A stretch of DNA of 64,000 bases from Gemmatimonadota bacterium. Lineage in GTDB: Bacteria; Gemmatimonadota; Gemmatimonadetes; Longimicrobiales; Gaopeijiaceae. The notes beneath the pieces were generated by a model, which saw only the letters and a program-made list of their open reading frames with translations, was not told the origin of the DNA and made no database searches. Every line of letters starts with the position of its first letter. Position 1 is the first letter of the stretch. Positions 1 through 7,972 of this stretch are shown one piece after another. The DNA lies in NCBI GenBank assembly GCA_022826565.1, contig JAJDUP010000012.1, positions 124,001 through 188,000 on the forward strand, given 5' to 3'. The position numbers and the translations under genes are program-made.

Positions 1-753
1 CAACTCGCGCGCATTCGCGACGTGATCCTGGGCACCGATGCCGACCTGTGGGGCGTTCAGGAGGTGTCGAGGGCGAGCGCGTTCGAGAGTCTGCTGGCCA
101 ACCTTCCGGGCTACGGGGGCCTGCTGGTGAACGACACGAGCGTGGTCGGCGGGACCGGCTCCTACACCGGGGGCGAGATCAAGGTCGGACTGATCTTCAA
201 GTCGTCCGCGGTGGAGGTGACCGGGGCGCGGGTCATCCTCGCCGAGCTGGACTACGAGTTCGCCGGCCGTCCGCCGCTGGAGGTGCGTGTCCGATTGAAC
301 CATGCAGGTGTCTCACGCGAAGCGGTCATAATCGTGCTGCATGCGAAGGCCAACCAGGATGCCACTTCCTGGGAGCGGCGCGCCGCGGCCGGCGAGGGCC
401 TGAAGGCGCACCTGGAGTCCACCCTTGCCGACGACATCGTGCTCGTCCCCGGCGACTGGAACGATGACATGGACGAGTCGATCACCTCGGGACGCGACAC
501 CCCGTACCGGCCGCTCGTCGACGCCGGCCCCGACTGGGTCTTCCCCACGGCCGAGCTCAGCACCACCGGGGTGACTTCGATCCTCGGCTACGACGACGTG
601 ATCGACCACATCCTCGCGTCGGACGAGATCATGGCGTGGTACGAGGCCGGGTCGGCGCTCGTCTACCGGGTCGACGAACACATTCCCGACTACGAAGACA
701 CCACGAGCGACCACCTGCCGGTGCTGGTGCGGTTCAGGCTGCCACCGAACTGA
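1..753 (+). CDS. Endonuclease/exonuclease/phosphatase family protein (5' truncated)
   Basis: The reading frame is open from the first base of the window, so the N-terminus lies outside. The remaining 250 residues carry the family's metal and catalytic signatures: a WGVQEV segment with the metal-binding Glu near residue 21, GDWND near 151-155, and a C-terminal SDHLPV box at 236-241. These are the hallmarks of the DNase I-like fold that hydrolyses phosphodiesters or phosphomonoesters in nucleic acids, lipids or sugars. The substrate cannot be read from the sequence. The gene converges on the MFS transporter with a 15-base gap. A GTG at 22 could start a shorter product, but it would lie almost on top of the catalytic Glu, so truncation by the window edge is more likely. 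Confidence 0.85.
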   Translation, partial: QLARIRDVILGTDADLWGVQEVSRASAFESLLANLPGYGGLLVNDTSVVGGTGSYTGGEIKVGLIFKSSAVEVTGARVILAELDYEFAGRPPLEVRVRLNHAGVSREAVIIVLHAKANQDATSWERRAAAGEGLKAHLESTLADDIVLVPGDWNDDMDESITSGRDTPYRPLVDAGPDWVFPTAELSTTGVTSILGYDDVIDHILASDEIMAWYEAGSALVYRVDEHIPDYEDTTSDHLPVLVRFRLPPN

Positions 754-768
754 GGGGTCCGCCGGCCA

Positions 769-2058
769 TCAATCCGCCGGGGTGACCCGCCCTCCAGGCA
801 CCGTCGCGAGCAGGAGCACCGCCGCGACGCCCGCCATCGCCGCACCGAAGACGAACGGCGCCGCCGGGCCGAGGCCCTGCCAGCCGAAAAGCCCCTCCCA
901 CAGCACGCCGGCCAGCACCGAAGCCGGGAGGGTGGCGAGGCCGATCGCAGCCGCGTAGCCTCCGTACGCCGTCCCCCGCTGCACCGTCGGCACCAGGTCC
1001 GCGACCAGCGCCTTCGCCGCGCCCGCCGCCAGCCCCTGATAGCAGCCATACAGCAGGTACAGCACCGTCACGTGCACGGCCGTGTCCGCGAGCGCGAAGC
1101 CGAGGTAGACCAGCGCGTACAACCCCCACGCCGCCGCCACGACGCGCTTGCGGGGGATCCGGTCGGCCAGCGCTCCCGCGGGGGTCGACACCAGCGTGTA
1201 GACCACGTTGAAGGCGAGGAGCAGCCACAGGATTCCGATCACCGACAGGCCCCGCTCCTGTGCCCTCAGCACGAGAAAGGCGTCCGCGGAGTTGCCAAGC
1301 TCGAAGATCACGGAGCAGACGACGAACGCCGCGAAGCCCCGGCCGAGTCCGCGCAGGCTCGGCCGGGGACGGCTGACGTCGGCAGGGCTGCCGCCCTGGT
1401 CGGCCCGGGCCTCGCCCTTCGCCCCGACATCCCGCGCCCCCACCGCGAGCACCACCACCCCGAGAAACGCGGGAACCAGGCTCCACAACACCAGGTTGCG
1501 GAACGTCCCGGCCTCGAGCAGCGCCCCGCCACCCTGCACCTGCTGCACGACCAAGATCGATACCGCGATCCCGATCACGGCGCCCGCGGTATCGGCCGCC
1601 CGGTGCAGCCCGAAGGCGAGGCCGCGTCGCTCCGGCGGCGTCGAATCGGCGAGGAGCGCGTCGCGGGGAGCCGTGCGCACCCCCTTCCCCACCCGGTCCC
1701 CCACCCGGATCGCCGCGATCGCCCCCCAGGTCGCAGCGAGCAGGTAGAACGGCTTCGCCAGCGCCGAAATCGCGTACCCGGCGACCGCCGGCCACTTGCG
1801 GGTCTGCAGCCGGTCCGACAGCCACCCCGAATACAGCTTGAGGATGCTCGCGCTCGCATCGGCCAGACCCTCGACAACGCCCACGGCCCAAATCCGCACC
1901 CCCAGCACATTCGAGAGAAAGAGCGGCAGGACGTTGAGGAGCATCTCGCTCGACACGTCGGTGAGGAAGCTCGTGCCGCTCGCGGCCCAGACGTTGCGGT
2001 GGAGACGGGGCTTCGGGGAGGCGGATCCGGGTCCGGTTGCGGCGGGTGGCTTGTTCAT
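769..2058 (-). CDS. MFS transporter
   Basis: A 429-residue inner-membrane carrier of the major facilitator superfamily. The N-terminal half carries an MFS-like loop (SGWLSDRLQTRKW near residues 75-87) and an RVGKG-RTAPRDALLADS segment, followed by long hydrophobic stretches consistent with about 12 helices. The start at 2058 (MNKPP) is chosen because upstream codons are low-complexity and hydrophilic and run into a repeat element, whereas hydrophobic sequence begins soon after this Met. The APRDALLADS motif resembles a group of uncharacterised bacterial MFS proteins, so the substrate is unknown. It is read divergently from the SprT-like gene, separated by about 300 bases holding a palindromic repeat pair. 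Confidence 0.88.
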   Translation of the reverse strand: MNKPPAATGPGSASPKPRLHRNVWAASGTSFLTDVSSEMLLNVLPLFLSNVLGVRIWAVGVVEGLADASASILKLYSGWLSDRLQTRKWPAVAGYAISALAKPFYLLAATWGAIAAIRVGDRVGKGVRTAPRDALLADSTPPERRGLAFGLHRAADTAGAVIGIAVSILVVQQVQGGGALLEAGTFRNLVLWSLVPAFLGVVVLAVGARDVGAKGEARADQGGSPADVSRPRPSLRGLGRGFAAFVVCSVIFELGNSADAFLVLRAQERGLSVIGILWLLLAFNVVYTLVSTPAGALADRIPRKRVVAAAWGLYALVYLGFALADTAVHVTVLYLLYGCYQGLAAGAAKALVADLVPTVQRGTAYGGYAAAIGLATLPASVLAGVLWEGLFGWQGLGPAAPFVFGAAMAGVAAVLLLATVPGGRVTPAD

Positions 2059-2128
2059 GGAGCTGTGCGGGGTTGAGCTCGTAGAGTGCGACGCCTTGCC
2101 ACAATGATAGCCGGTCGCGCGAGCGAAG

Positions 2129-2235
2129 GGTCCGCTTGTCCGCCAAAAAGGGGCGAATCTGGCGGACAACGAGCGCGCGGGCAGGTTGTCGGCCAAGATG
2201 GGGCGACAGTGGCGGACAATCTTGTGCCGCGGACC
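2129..2235. repeat. Paired 34-nt palindromic repeat element, copy 1
   Basis: Two 34-nt units lie at 2136-2169 and 2186-2219, 50 bases apart. Each is an inverted repeat with arms related to TTGTCCGCCA and TGGCGGACAA around a 14-nt core, and the units have the same orientation. The pair is framed by a 7-bp inverted repeat, GGTCCGC at 2129-2135 and GCGGACC at 2229-2235. The same architecture recurs at 12530-12639. The element occupies most of the useful space in the 298-base gap (2059-2356) between the divergent MFS and SprT-like genes; I see no gene in that gap. It could be a non-autonomous mobile element, a solo insertion-sequence end or a regulator site. No transposase is nearby. Confidence 0.75.
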
Positions 2236-2356
2236 GTTACGGCTCCCTTCATCAGCGGAACTCGACCATCGGAGTGACCCTTGTGAGATTACTGACTGTC
2301 AGCTCGGGCACTCTCGCGCACGATGCCTGAAGACCGCCTTGATCCGGAGCAGCCGT

Positions 2357-3172
2357 ATGCCCGTTCGCGATGTGAAGAAGCAAGCGCTGGCGCACATCCT
2401 GCTCACGCGTGACCCCGGGGCGACCCGGATTCGAAAGCGGACCCAGAGCATCGGTCGGCGTCTACTCGACACTTCCACACACGTCCGCGAGCCCAACTTC
2501 ACCGCGATCGATCCCGGCGACCTTTCACTCCTGTTCGCCGCCTACGACGCGCGGTTCATGGACGGGATCTGTGGACAGCTGCTCGGCCCGGACGGGGTGA
2601 CGTTTCGCGTCTCCACCAGAATGACACGCGCGGGCGGGAAGACGACGCGCTTCCGGCGCCCTGACGGCGCCATTCGTTACGAAATCGCCGTGGCTGCCTC
2701 AATCCTGTTTGACGGATTCGGAGTGGGAGATCCAAATGTGACTGTGTGCGGGCTGCCCTGCCGCCACCGGCTGGAGGCATTGCAGCGGCTGTTCGAGCAC
2801 GAACTTGTCCACCTCGCGGAATGGCTGTGCTGGGACGAGAGCCACTGTGCCCGTAGCCGCTTTCAGGATATCGCCTCCCGGCTGTTTCTCCACCGAGCCC
2901 ATACGCACGAGCTCATTACCCGCACAGAACGGGCCGCAAGCCTCGGGATCACCGTCGGCAGCCGTGTGACGTTTCCCTATCAGGGACAGCTGCTGCAAGG
3001 GCGCGTCAACCGGATCACCAAGCGTGCTACGGTACTGGTGGAAGACCCGGAGGGCGAGCGCTGGTCCGACGGGCAGCGCTACGCGCGGTATTACGTGCCC
3101 CTCGCGCAACTCCGCCCGTCTGACCCAGTCGTGGTTTCCGGACACGAGCGGAAGTCATCTCGGCAACTTTGA
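2357..3172 (+). CDS. SprT-like zinc metallopeptidase
   Basis: A 271-residue protein with an HELVH zinc-binding motif at residues 148-152, preceded by FE and followed by LAEWL, as in SprT-like metalloproteases. Basic and cysteine-containing segments surround it. The C-terminal third (from about residue 195) begins VGSRVTFPYQG and reads like a small beta-barrel of the SH3/KOW kind. The start at 2357 has a GGAG at 2346-2349; a longer frame back to 2186 would translate the palindromic repeat and is rejected. SprT/Spartan relatives cleave proteins crosslinked to DNA, but this family member is uncharacterised and its target is unknown. It heads the island that also contains the two ATPase genes. 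Confidence 0.7.
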   Translation: MPVRDVKKQALAHILLTRDPGATRIRKRTQSIGRRLLDTSTHVREPNFTAIDPGDLSLLFAAYDARFMDGICGQLLGPDGVTFRVSTRMTRAGGKTTRFRRPDGAIRYEIAVAASILFDGFGVGDPNVTVCGLPCRHRLEALQRLFEHELVHLAEWLCWDESHCARSRFQDIASRLFLHRAHTHELITRTERAASLGITVGSRVTFPYQGQLLQGRVNRITKRATVLVEDPEGERWSDGQRYARYYVPLAQLRPSDPVVVSGHERKSSRQL

Positions 3173-3260
3173 TCACCGTGGGATGACGCAGACCACGGGA
3201 AGCATGGTCGGGGGAGGTCGGCGACAATCCCGGAAGAGCGCCTTGACGCCGACTTGAGGT

Positions 3261-3305
3261 TTCCCAACATTACTGTTGCCAACAACATTGTTGCCAACAA
3301 TTATG
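3261..3305. repeat. Three tandem 15-nt AT-rich repeats
   Basis: Three consecutive 15-nt units lie at 3261-3275, 3276-3290 and 3291-3305, with consensus TTGCCAACAATTATG. The second and third copies differ only in the last few positions. The array is strikingly AT-rich for this DNA and ends eight bases before the first Met of the disrupted ATPase gene. It also contains the inverted repeat TTGTTGCCAACAA. Position and composition suggest an operator or promoter region, perhaps a phase-insensitive multi-site binding array. The 140-base gap it sits in holds nothing else recognisable. Confidence 0.65.
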
Positions 3306-3312
3306 ATGGGAA

Positions 3313-4163
3313 ATGGGAATGACTCTACGAAAAGCTGGAGGAAACTGGGTAGACGGTGACCGCTTCTTCGACCGCGAGGTCGAGATCGAAGCGCTGGTCG
3401 GCTTCTCAAGGGCCACGACTACGACATCACGCCGGAGCGCAGGCAGGACACGGATGCTTTTCTGAGCTGGCTTCGCAAGAACGGACAGGCCCACCGAGGC
3501 CGGATCCGATTGGTGGTCTCAGGCAGCGTGGGCCTGGAACCGATCCTGGAACAAGACGAGCTGAGCGCCCACGCCAACATATTCGCTTCGTTCGACCTGA
3601 GGCCTTGGAACGAGGAGATTGCGGTCGCGTGCCTCGGTGAACTGGCGGAGTCCTATCACCTGCGGATTCCTGAGCGTGTCCGCCAGGAGATGTTCCACCG
3701 CCTTCGATGCGGCATTCCGCACCACGTGCAGCAGTTCTTCGACAAACTCCACGAACATCTGCGACGGAACCATCGACGCGACGCGACACTGAATGACGTC
3801 GAGCGGGTTTATTCCGAGGACATGCTCGGCGTGCGAGGGCAGGTGCATCTCGAACACTACCAGAGCCGACTGCGACTGGTACTCGGCGATGTGGGCTACG
3901 AAGTCGCCCTTGAGCTGTTGACGCAAGCTGCGGTGAGCGACGGCCGACTCAGCGACGCTTCGATTGGGCAGTACGAAGCATACCGGTCGGTCGTGTCCGA
4001 AGAATCAGCCGCGCGAGTCACGGATGTGCTGCATGTGCTGGAGCACGATGGCTACCTGGTGCGCGGCGACGACGGTTACCGCTTCGTGTCCGGGCTGGTG
4101 GAGGATTGGTGGCGCGCGCGCAACGCAAGGGGATTCATCCCCTTCGCCGAGCGGCAGATTTAG
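3313..4163 (+). pseudogene. AAA-type ATP-binding protein, P-loop deleted
   Basis: The first 28 codons from ATG 3313 (GNWVDGDRFFDREVEIEALV) match the start of a recurrent bacterial ATP-binding protein family. The sequence then jumps, in another frame, to RLLKGHDYDITPERRQ and continues to a normal C-terminus (SGSVGLEPIL, IPHHVQQFFDKLHEH, DMLGVRGQ) ending at 4163. The segment that should hold Walker A and Walker B is missing, and the junction near 3396-3403 shifts the frame. A TTG at 3510 could start a 217-residue remnant, but it would be only the helical lid and winged-helix part. The family normally precedes a second ATPase like the one at 4180. I judge this a decayed gene; a functional truncated partner is the alternative. 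Confidence 0.75.
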
Positions 4164-4179
4164 GCACGGGGGGCGAGCC

Positions 4180-6339
4180 GTGGCCATCGCGACCAAAAGC
4201 TACAACCCGGGATTCCTGACTGACGATGAGCTCCGGCACATGTTCTGCGTGAGGGTCGGCGAGTTCGAATCGCTCCTTGAGACCCTGCGCGAGAATACCG
4301 GCGCCTCGAACCAGCACGTCGTAGTGGTCGGGCCGCGGGGCAGTGGAAAGACGACCCTGTTGCTGCGGGTCGCCCTGGAGGTCAGGTCGGACCCTGAACT
4401 CTCGTCCCGACTGTACCCGATCGTCTTTGCGGAGGAAAGCTATTCGGTCAGCTCCTGCGGCGAGTTCTGGCTGGAGTGTCTCTCCCGGTTGGCGCAGCAG
4501 GTACCACGCAGCGACCGGGAACCCGATCTACGACGCACGTTGGAGGACATCCGACAAGAACGAAACGACCGCGTGCTCCGTGAACGATGTCTGGGCGCGC
4601 TGCTCGATTTCGCCGACCGGGAGGGGAAGCGGCTGGTGCTACACGTCGAGAACCTCGACATGCTGTTCTCCGACATGATGGATCCCGACGCCGGCTGGTG
4701 CTTGAGAAAGACGCTCCAGACCGAGCCGCGAATCATGCTGATGGGTAGCGCAACGAGCAGATTCGGGGAAATCGACAGGCCCGACCGGCCTCTCTACGAC
4801 CTTTTCCGCGTACTCTCGCTGCAACCGCTGGACCGGAAGGAAAGCGCCATCCTCTGCAAGAGTGTATCCGGGAAAGCCGTGGACGACGGCGTGGCTCGTC
4901 GCCTTCAGATCCTGACCGGAGGAAGTCCCAGGTTGCTCGCCGTCGTGGCCCGGTTCGGTGCCGCCAGGTCGTTTCGCACCCTTCTGTCCGACCTCCTCGA
5001 TCTCGTTGACGAACACACGGCCTATTTCAAGAGCCACTTGGAGTCCCTGCCCCCTCAGGAACGGCGGGTCTACCTGGCCCTGGCAGAGTTGTGGAAACCG
5101 GCAACGGCCCGGGAAGTCGGCGAGCGTGCGCGGATGGAGACCAGCAAGTGCAGCGCGCAACTCAGGCGTCTGGTGGGGCGCGGCGTAGTCTCGAACGAGG
5201 GCGGAACCGACCGAAGGAAGTTGTACTACGTCAGTGAGCGTCTCTACAACATCTACTATCTGCTGCGCCGGAGCCGGGGCATGGACAGCCTGGTAGGGGC
5301 GCTCGTGCAGTTCATGGATGCGTACTATTCGCCGTCGGAACTACAGGGGCTTGTGGATGAAATGGTGGGGGAGCTGGGCAATGTGGACCCATACACGCGC
5401 TTGATCTACGAGGCCGCGTTGCATCGATTCAGCGGCCTGCCGGCGCTGGCTTGGCACTTCTATCGAACCCACCGGGAACACTTGCCGGACGAAGTGAGGG
5501 CGACCACGGAGACAGCCTCGAAGCTGCTGGAACGAGCTGGTGACAAGTTCGAGAAGGGCAACCTCCGTGGAGCACTACGGGTCCTGGCCGAGTTGTTGCA
5601 GGAGATGGATCGAGCGGAAGACGCGTTGGCCGCGTATGACGAGTTGTACAATCGATTCGGTGCCAGCGAGTCGGTAGACATCCTGGCACCAGTCGTGGGC
5701 GGGCAGGTCAACAAAGCGGCCACCCTTTTTGGTCTTCGGCGGTTGGACGAGGCGCTCGCGGTGTGCGAGGAGACCTGGCACCGCTTCGGCAACCACGGGT
5801 CTTTCCGTGTGTTTCAACCGGCCTGGACGGCGATGAGCATCAAAAGCGCGATCCTGAGCGTACAGGGGCGCATTCGCGAGCATCTCGCGATTTGTGAGGA
5901 ACTGTTGAATCGCCTGGACCGGCTTGATCAGCAAGCATTGGCTGGGAAAGTTGCTGACTACGACGCAGCAGCCGCTTTCACATTGCGTCTGGCGACCCAC
6001 AGGATCCGGATCATTACCTACGTTAGGGCTGCAAATGTACCAGCGGTCGTCGATGATGTCCAAGCGATTCTACAAACTCTTCCACGACTCGCCGCTATCC
6101 AGACGGAATCGATCCACGCCCTGATGTCAGCCAGCTTTGCGCTAGGTATCGATCAACTGGCTGTGCTGATCCGCGAGTCGCCCGCAGCCAACCACCTACT
6201 CCCGCTCACAACCGCGCTCGAACTGGAAATGGGTGAGGAACCCAGGGTCGCAATCGAAGTCCGTAGGGTCGCGGAGGACATGCAGCAGGAGCTTGCGAAG
6301 ATTCGGGAGCTGTTCAGGAAGGGGGAGGGGCACGCCTGA
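4180..6339 (+). CDS. AAA-family ATPase with winged-helix and TPR-like tail
   Basis: A 719-residue protein starting at GTG 4180, 16 bases after the stop of the broken ATPase gene. It has a Walker A motif GPRGSGKTT at residues 51-59, a Walker B-like LVLHVENLD around 155-165, and a following MLMGSAT sensor-like strand. A winged-helix segment follows (LPPQERRVYLALAELW, then AREVGERARM and LRRLVGRGVV). The last 300 residues are alpha-helical with repeated AL-AYDELYNRFG and ALAVCEETWHRFG units, resembling tetratricopeptide repeats. The layout is that of STAND-like signalling NTPases, but no effector domain is visible. Base composition is less GC-rich than in surrounding genes, suggesting transfer. 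Function is unknown; a defence or regulatory role is an inference only. Confidence 0.75.
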   Translation: MAIATKSYNPGFLTDDELRHMFCVRVGEFESLLETLRENTGASNQHVVVVGPRGSGKTTLLLRVALEVRSDPELSSRLYPIVFAEESYSVSSCGEFWLECLSRLAQQVPRSDREPDLRRTLEDIRQERNDRVLRERCLGALLDFADREGKRLVLHVENLDMLFSDMMDPDAGWCLRKTLQTEPRIMLMGSATSRFGEIDRPDRPLYDLFRVLSLQPLDRKESAILCKSVSGKAVDDGVARRLQILTGGSPRLLAVVARFGAARSFRTLLSDLLDLVDEHTAYFKSHLESLPPQERRVYLALAELWKPATAREVGERARMETSKCSAQLRRLVGRGVVSNEGGTDRRKLYYVSERLYNIYYLLRRSRGMDSLVGALVQFMDAYYSPSELQGLVDEMVGELGNVDPYTRLIYEAALHRFSGLPALAWHFYRTHREHLPDEVRATTETASKLLERAGDKFEKGNLRGALRVLAELLQEMDRAEDALAAYDELYNRFGASESVDILAPVVGGQVNKAATLFGLRRLDEALAVCEETWHRFGNHGSFRVFQPAWTAMSIKSAILSVQGRIREHLAICEELLNRLDRLDQQALAGKVADYDAAAAFTLRLATHRIRIITYVRAANVPAVVDDVQAILQTLPRLAAIQTESIHALMSASFALGIDQLAVLIRESPAANHLLPLTTALELEMGEEPRVAIEVRRVAEDMQQELAKIRELFRKGEGHA

Positions 6340-6372
6340 CCGATCAAGCCGCCAACTCCCCCCGGGCCCCCA

Positions 6373-7965
6373 TCACCCCTCCTCCACCAGCGACTTCGCC
6401 AGCCCCGCGATCATCAGCAACAGCACCACGCTGACCGGCAGCGCCGCAGCCATCGCGGCGGTCTGCAGCGCCTGCAGCCCATCGGCAAGCAGCAGCACGG
6501 CGGCCACCAACCCGATCCCGAGTCCCCAAACAACGCGAAAACGACGCGGGGGATGACGATCGCCCATGCTCAGCAGGGTCGTGAGGACGAGCGTGCCGGA
6601 GTCCGAGGACGTGACGAACCAGGTCGCCAGCAGGAGGGTGGCCAGGGCGGACATGGCCCAGGTCAGCCAGCCGATGTCGCTCAATCGGGCGATGGTCCCG
6701 TAGAGGGCGGCCTCGTAGTTGGCGTCCCGCACCAGATCGATGATCCCGGCGGTTCCGACGCCACCCGCCGCGTTGAGCTCCAGGTGGATGGCGTTGCCAC
6801 CGAGAATCCCGATCCACAGGAGCCCCAGGGCAGTCGGGACGACCAGCACGCCGATGACGAATTCGCGCAGCGTGCGACCGCGCGAAATGCGGGCGATGAA
6901 CATGCCGACGAAGGGCGCCCAGGAGATCCACCATCCCCAGTAGAAGATGGTCCAGCGATTCTGCCATTCGGCTTGCCCCGGATCATCGGCGATCCAGAAT
7001 CCCATGGGCAGTACATGCCGCACGTATTCGCCGAGCGAGGTCGCAACGAATCCCGCGAGCCAGGTGGCAGGACCGAGGAAGAGAAAGCAGCCCAGCAGGA
7101 TGACGCTCAGGACGATGTTCCACTCCGACAGGATGCGGATCCCGCGGCTCACGCCGGATACGGCCGACAGAGTGGCCGCCGCCGAGATGGCCGCGATCAC
7201 AGCAATCTGCGTAACGAGCCCCGGATCTACGCCGACCAGGACGTTGAGCCCGGTGGCCATCTGGCTTGCCCCGAGCCCCAGCGTTGTCGCGATGCCGAAG
7301 ACCGCACCGAACACCGCGAGCAGGTCCACGAGGTCGCCGATGGGGCCGTAGATCCGGTCGCCGACAAGCGGATGCAGGGCAGACCTCAGCGTCAGCGGCA
7401 GCTTCTTGCGGAATCCGAAGTAGGCCAGGCAAAGCCCCACCAGGACGTAGGCGGCCCAGCCGTGCAGGCCCCAATGGAAGTAGACCACGCGCATGGCGTG
7501 CAGGGCGCGCGGCTCGTCGAGCGACACGGCGCCGGCGAGGTCGGCCATGGGGTTGTTCGGGTAGCCCGCGCTGGCGTTGTTGTCGAAGTAGAAGAGCGGC
7601 TCGGCGATGGAGAAGAAGAGCAGCCCGATCCCCACGCCAGCGGAAAAGAGCATGGCGAGCCAGGAAGACGTGCGGAACTCCGGTTCGGCATCGTCGTCGC
7701 CAAGACGCACCCTTCCGAACCGGCTGCACGCCAGGAAGACGCAGGCAAAGAGGCAGGCGCAGACCGCCAGGATGTAGTACCAGTCCAGCGTCCCCTCGAT
7801 CCAGACGCGGACGCGCTCGAACGCGGCGCCGGCAGCCTCCACATCCCGGATGGCGAACAGCACGAATGCCAGGACGAAGCCCTTCGCGGCCAGCGCCATG
7901 GTGGGATTGAGCCCCTTCCACGGCCCGTCCGTCGCCCTGGCTCGCCGGTGCCGTCCGTCGCTCAT
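6373..7965 (-). CDS. BCCT-family betaine/choline/carnitine-type transporter
   Basis: A 530-residue inner-membrane protein with about 12 hydrophobic segments. It carries the family's signature around helix 8: WTIFYWGWWISWAPFVGMFI followed by ARISRGRTLREF, plus GVGIGLLFFSIAEPL in the N-terminal half. BCCT carriers import trimethylammonium or dimethylsulfonium compounds such as glycine betaine, choline, carnitine or DMSP, driven by sodium or protons. The substrate is not decidable here. It follows the lipoprotein gene by seven bases on the same strand, so the two are probably co-transcribed. The presence of a DmdA-like demethylase cluster near 40 kb makes a methylated osmolyte a reasonable guess. 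Confidence 0.92.
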   Translation of the reverse strand: MSDGRHRRARATDGPWKGLNPTMALAAKGFVLAFVLFAIRDVEAAGAAFERVRVWIEGTLDWYYILAVCACLFACVFLACSRFGRVRLGDDDAEPEFRTSSWLAMLFSAGVGIGLLFFSIAEPLFYFDNNASAGYPNNPMADLAGAVSLDEPRALHAMRVVYFHWGLHGWAAYVLVGLCLAYFGFRKKLPLTLRSALHPLVGDRIYGPIGDLVDLLAVFGAVFGIATTLGLGASQMATGLNVLVGVDPGLVTQIAVIAAISAAATLSAVSGVSRGIRILSEWNIVLSVILLGCFLFLGPATWLAGFVATSLGEYVRHVLPMGFWIADDPGQAEWQNRWTIFYWGWWISWAPFVGMFIARISRGRTLREFVIGVLVVPTALGLLWIGILGGNAIHLELNAAGGVGTAGIIDLVRDANYEAALYGTIARLSDIGWLTWAMSALATLLLATWFVTSSDSGTLVLTTLLSMGDRHPPRRFRVVWGLGIGLVAAVLLLADGLQALQTAAMAAALPVSVVLLLMIAGLAKSLVEEG

Positions 7966-7972
7966 GGGCCGG

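Noticed and set aside
2136-2219. CRISPR array
   Set aside because: Only two units per locus, each an inverted repeat with a spacer of 16-17 bases, and no cas genes.
2129-2235. Complete insertion sequence
   Set aside because: The paired repeats recall terminal sites of some transposons, but no transposase gene or fragment is seen within the window.
3510-4163. Independent gene starting at TTG 3510
   Set aside because: It is the C-terminal part of a known ATPase family, and the matching N-terminus lies just upstream; treated as one decayed gene.
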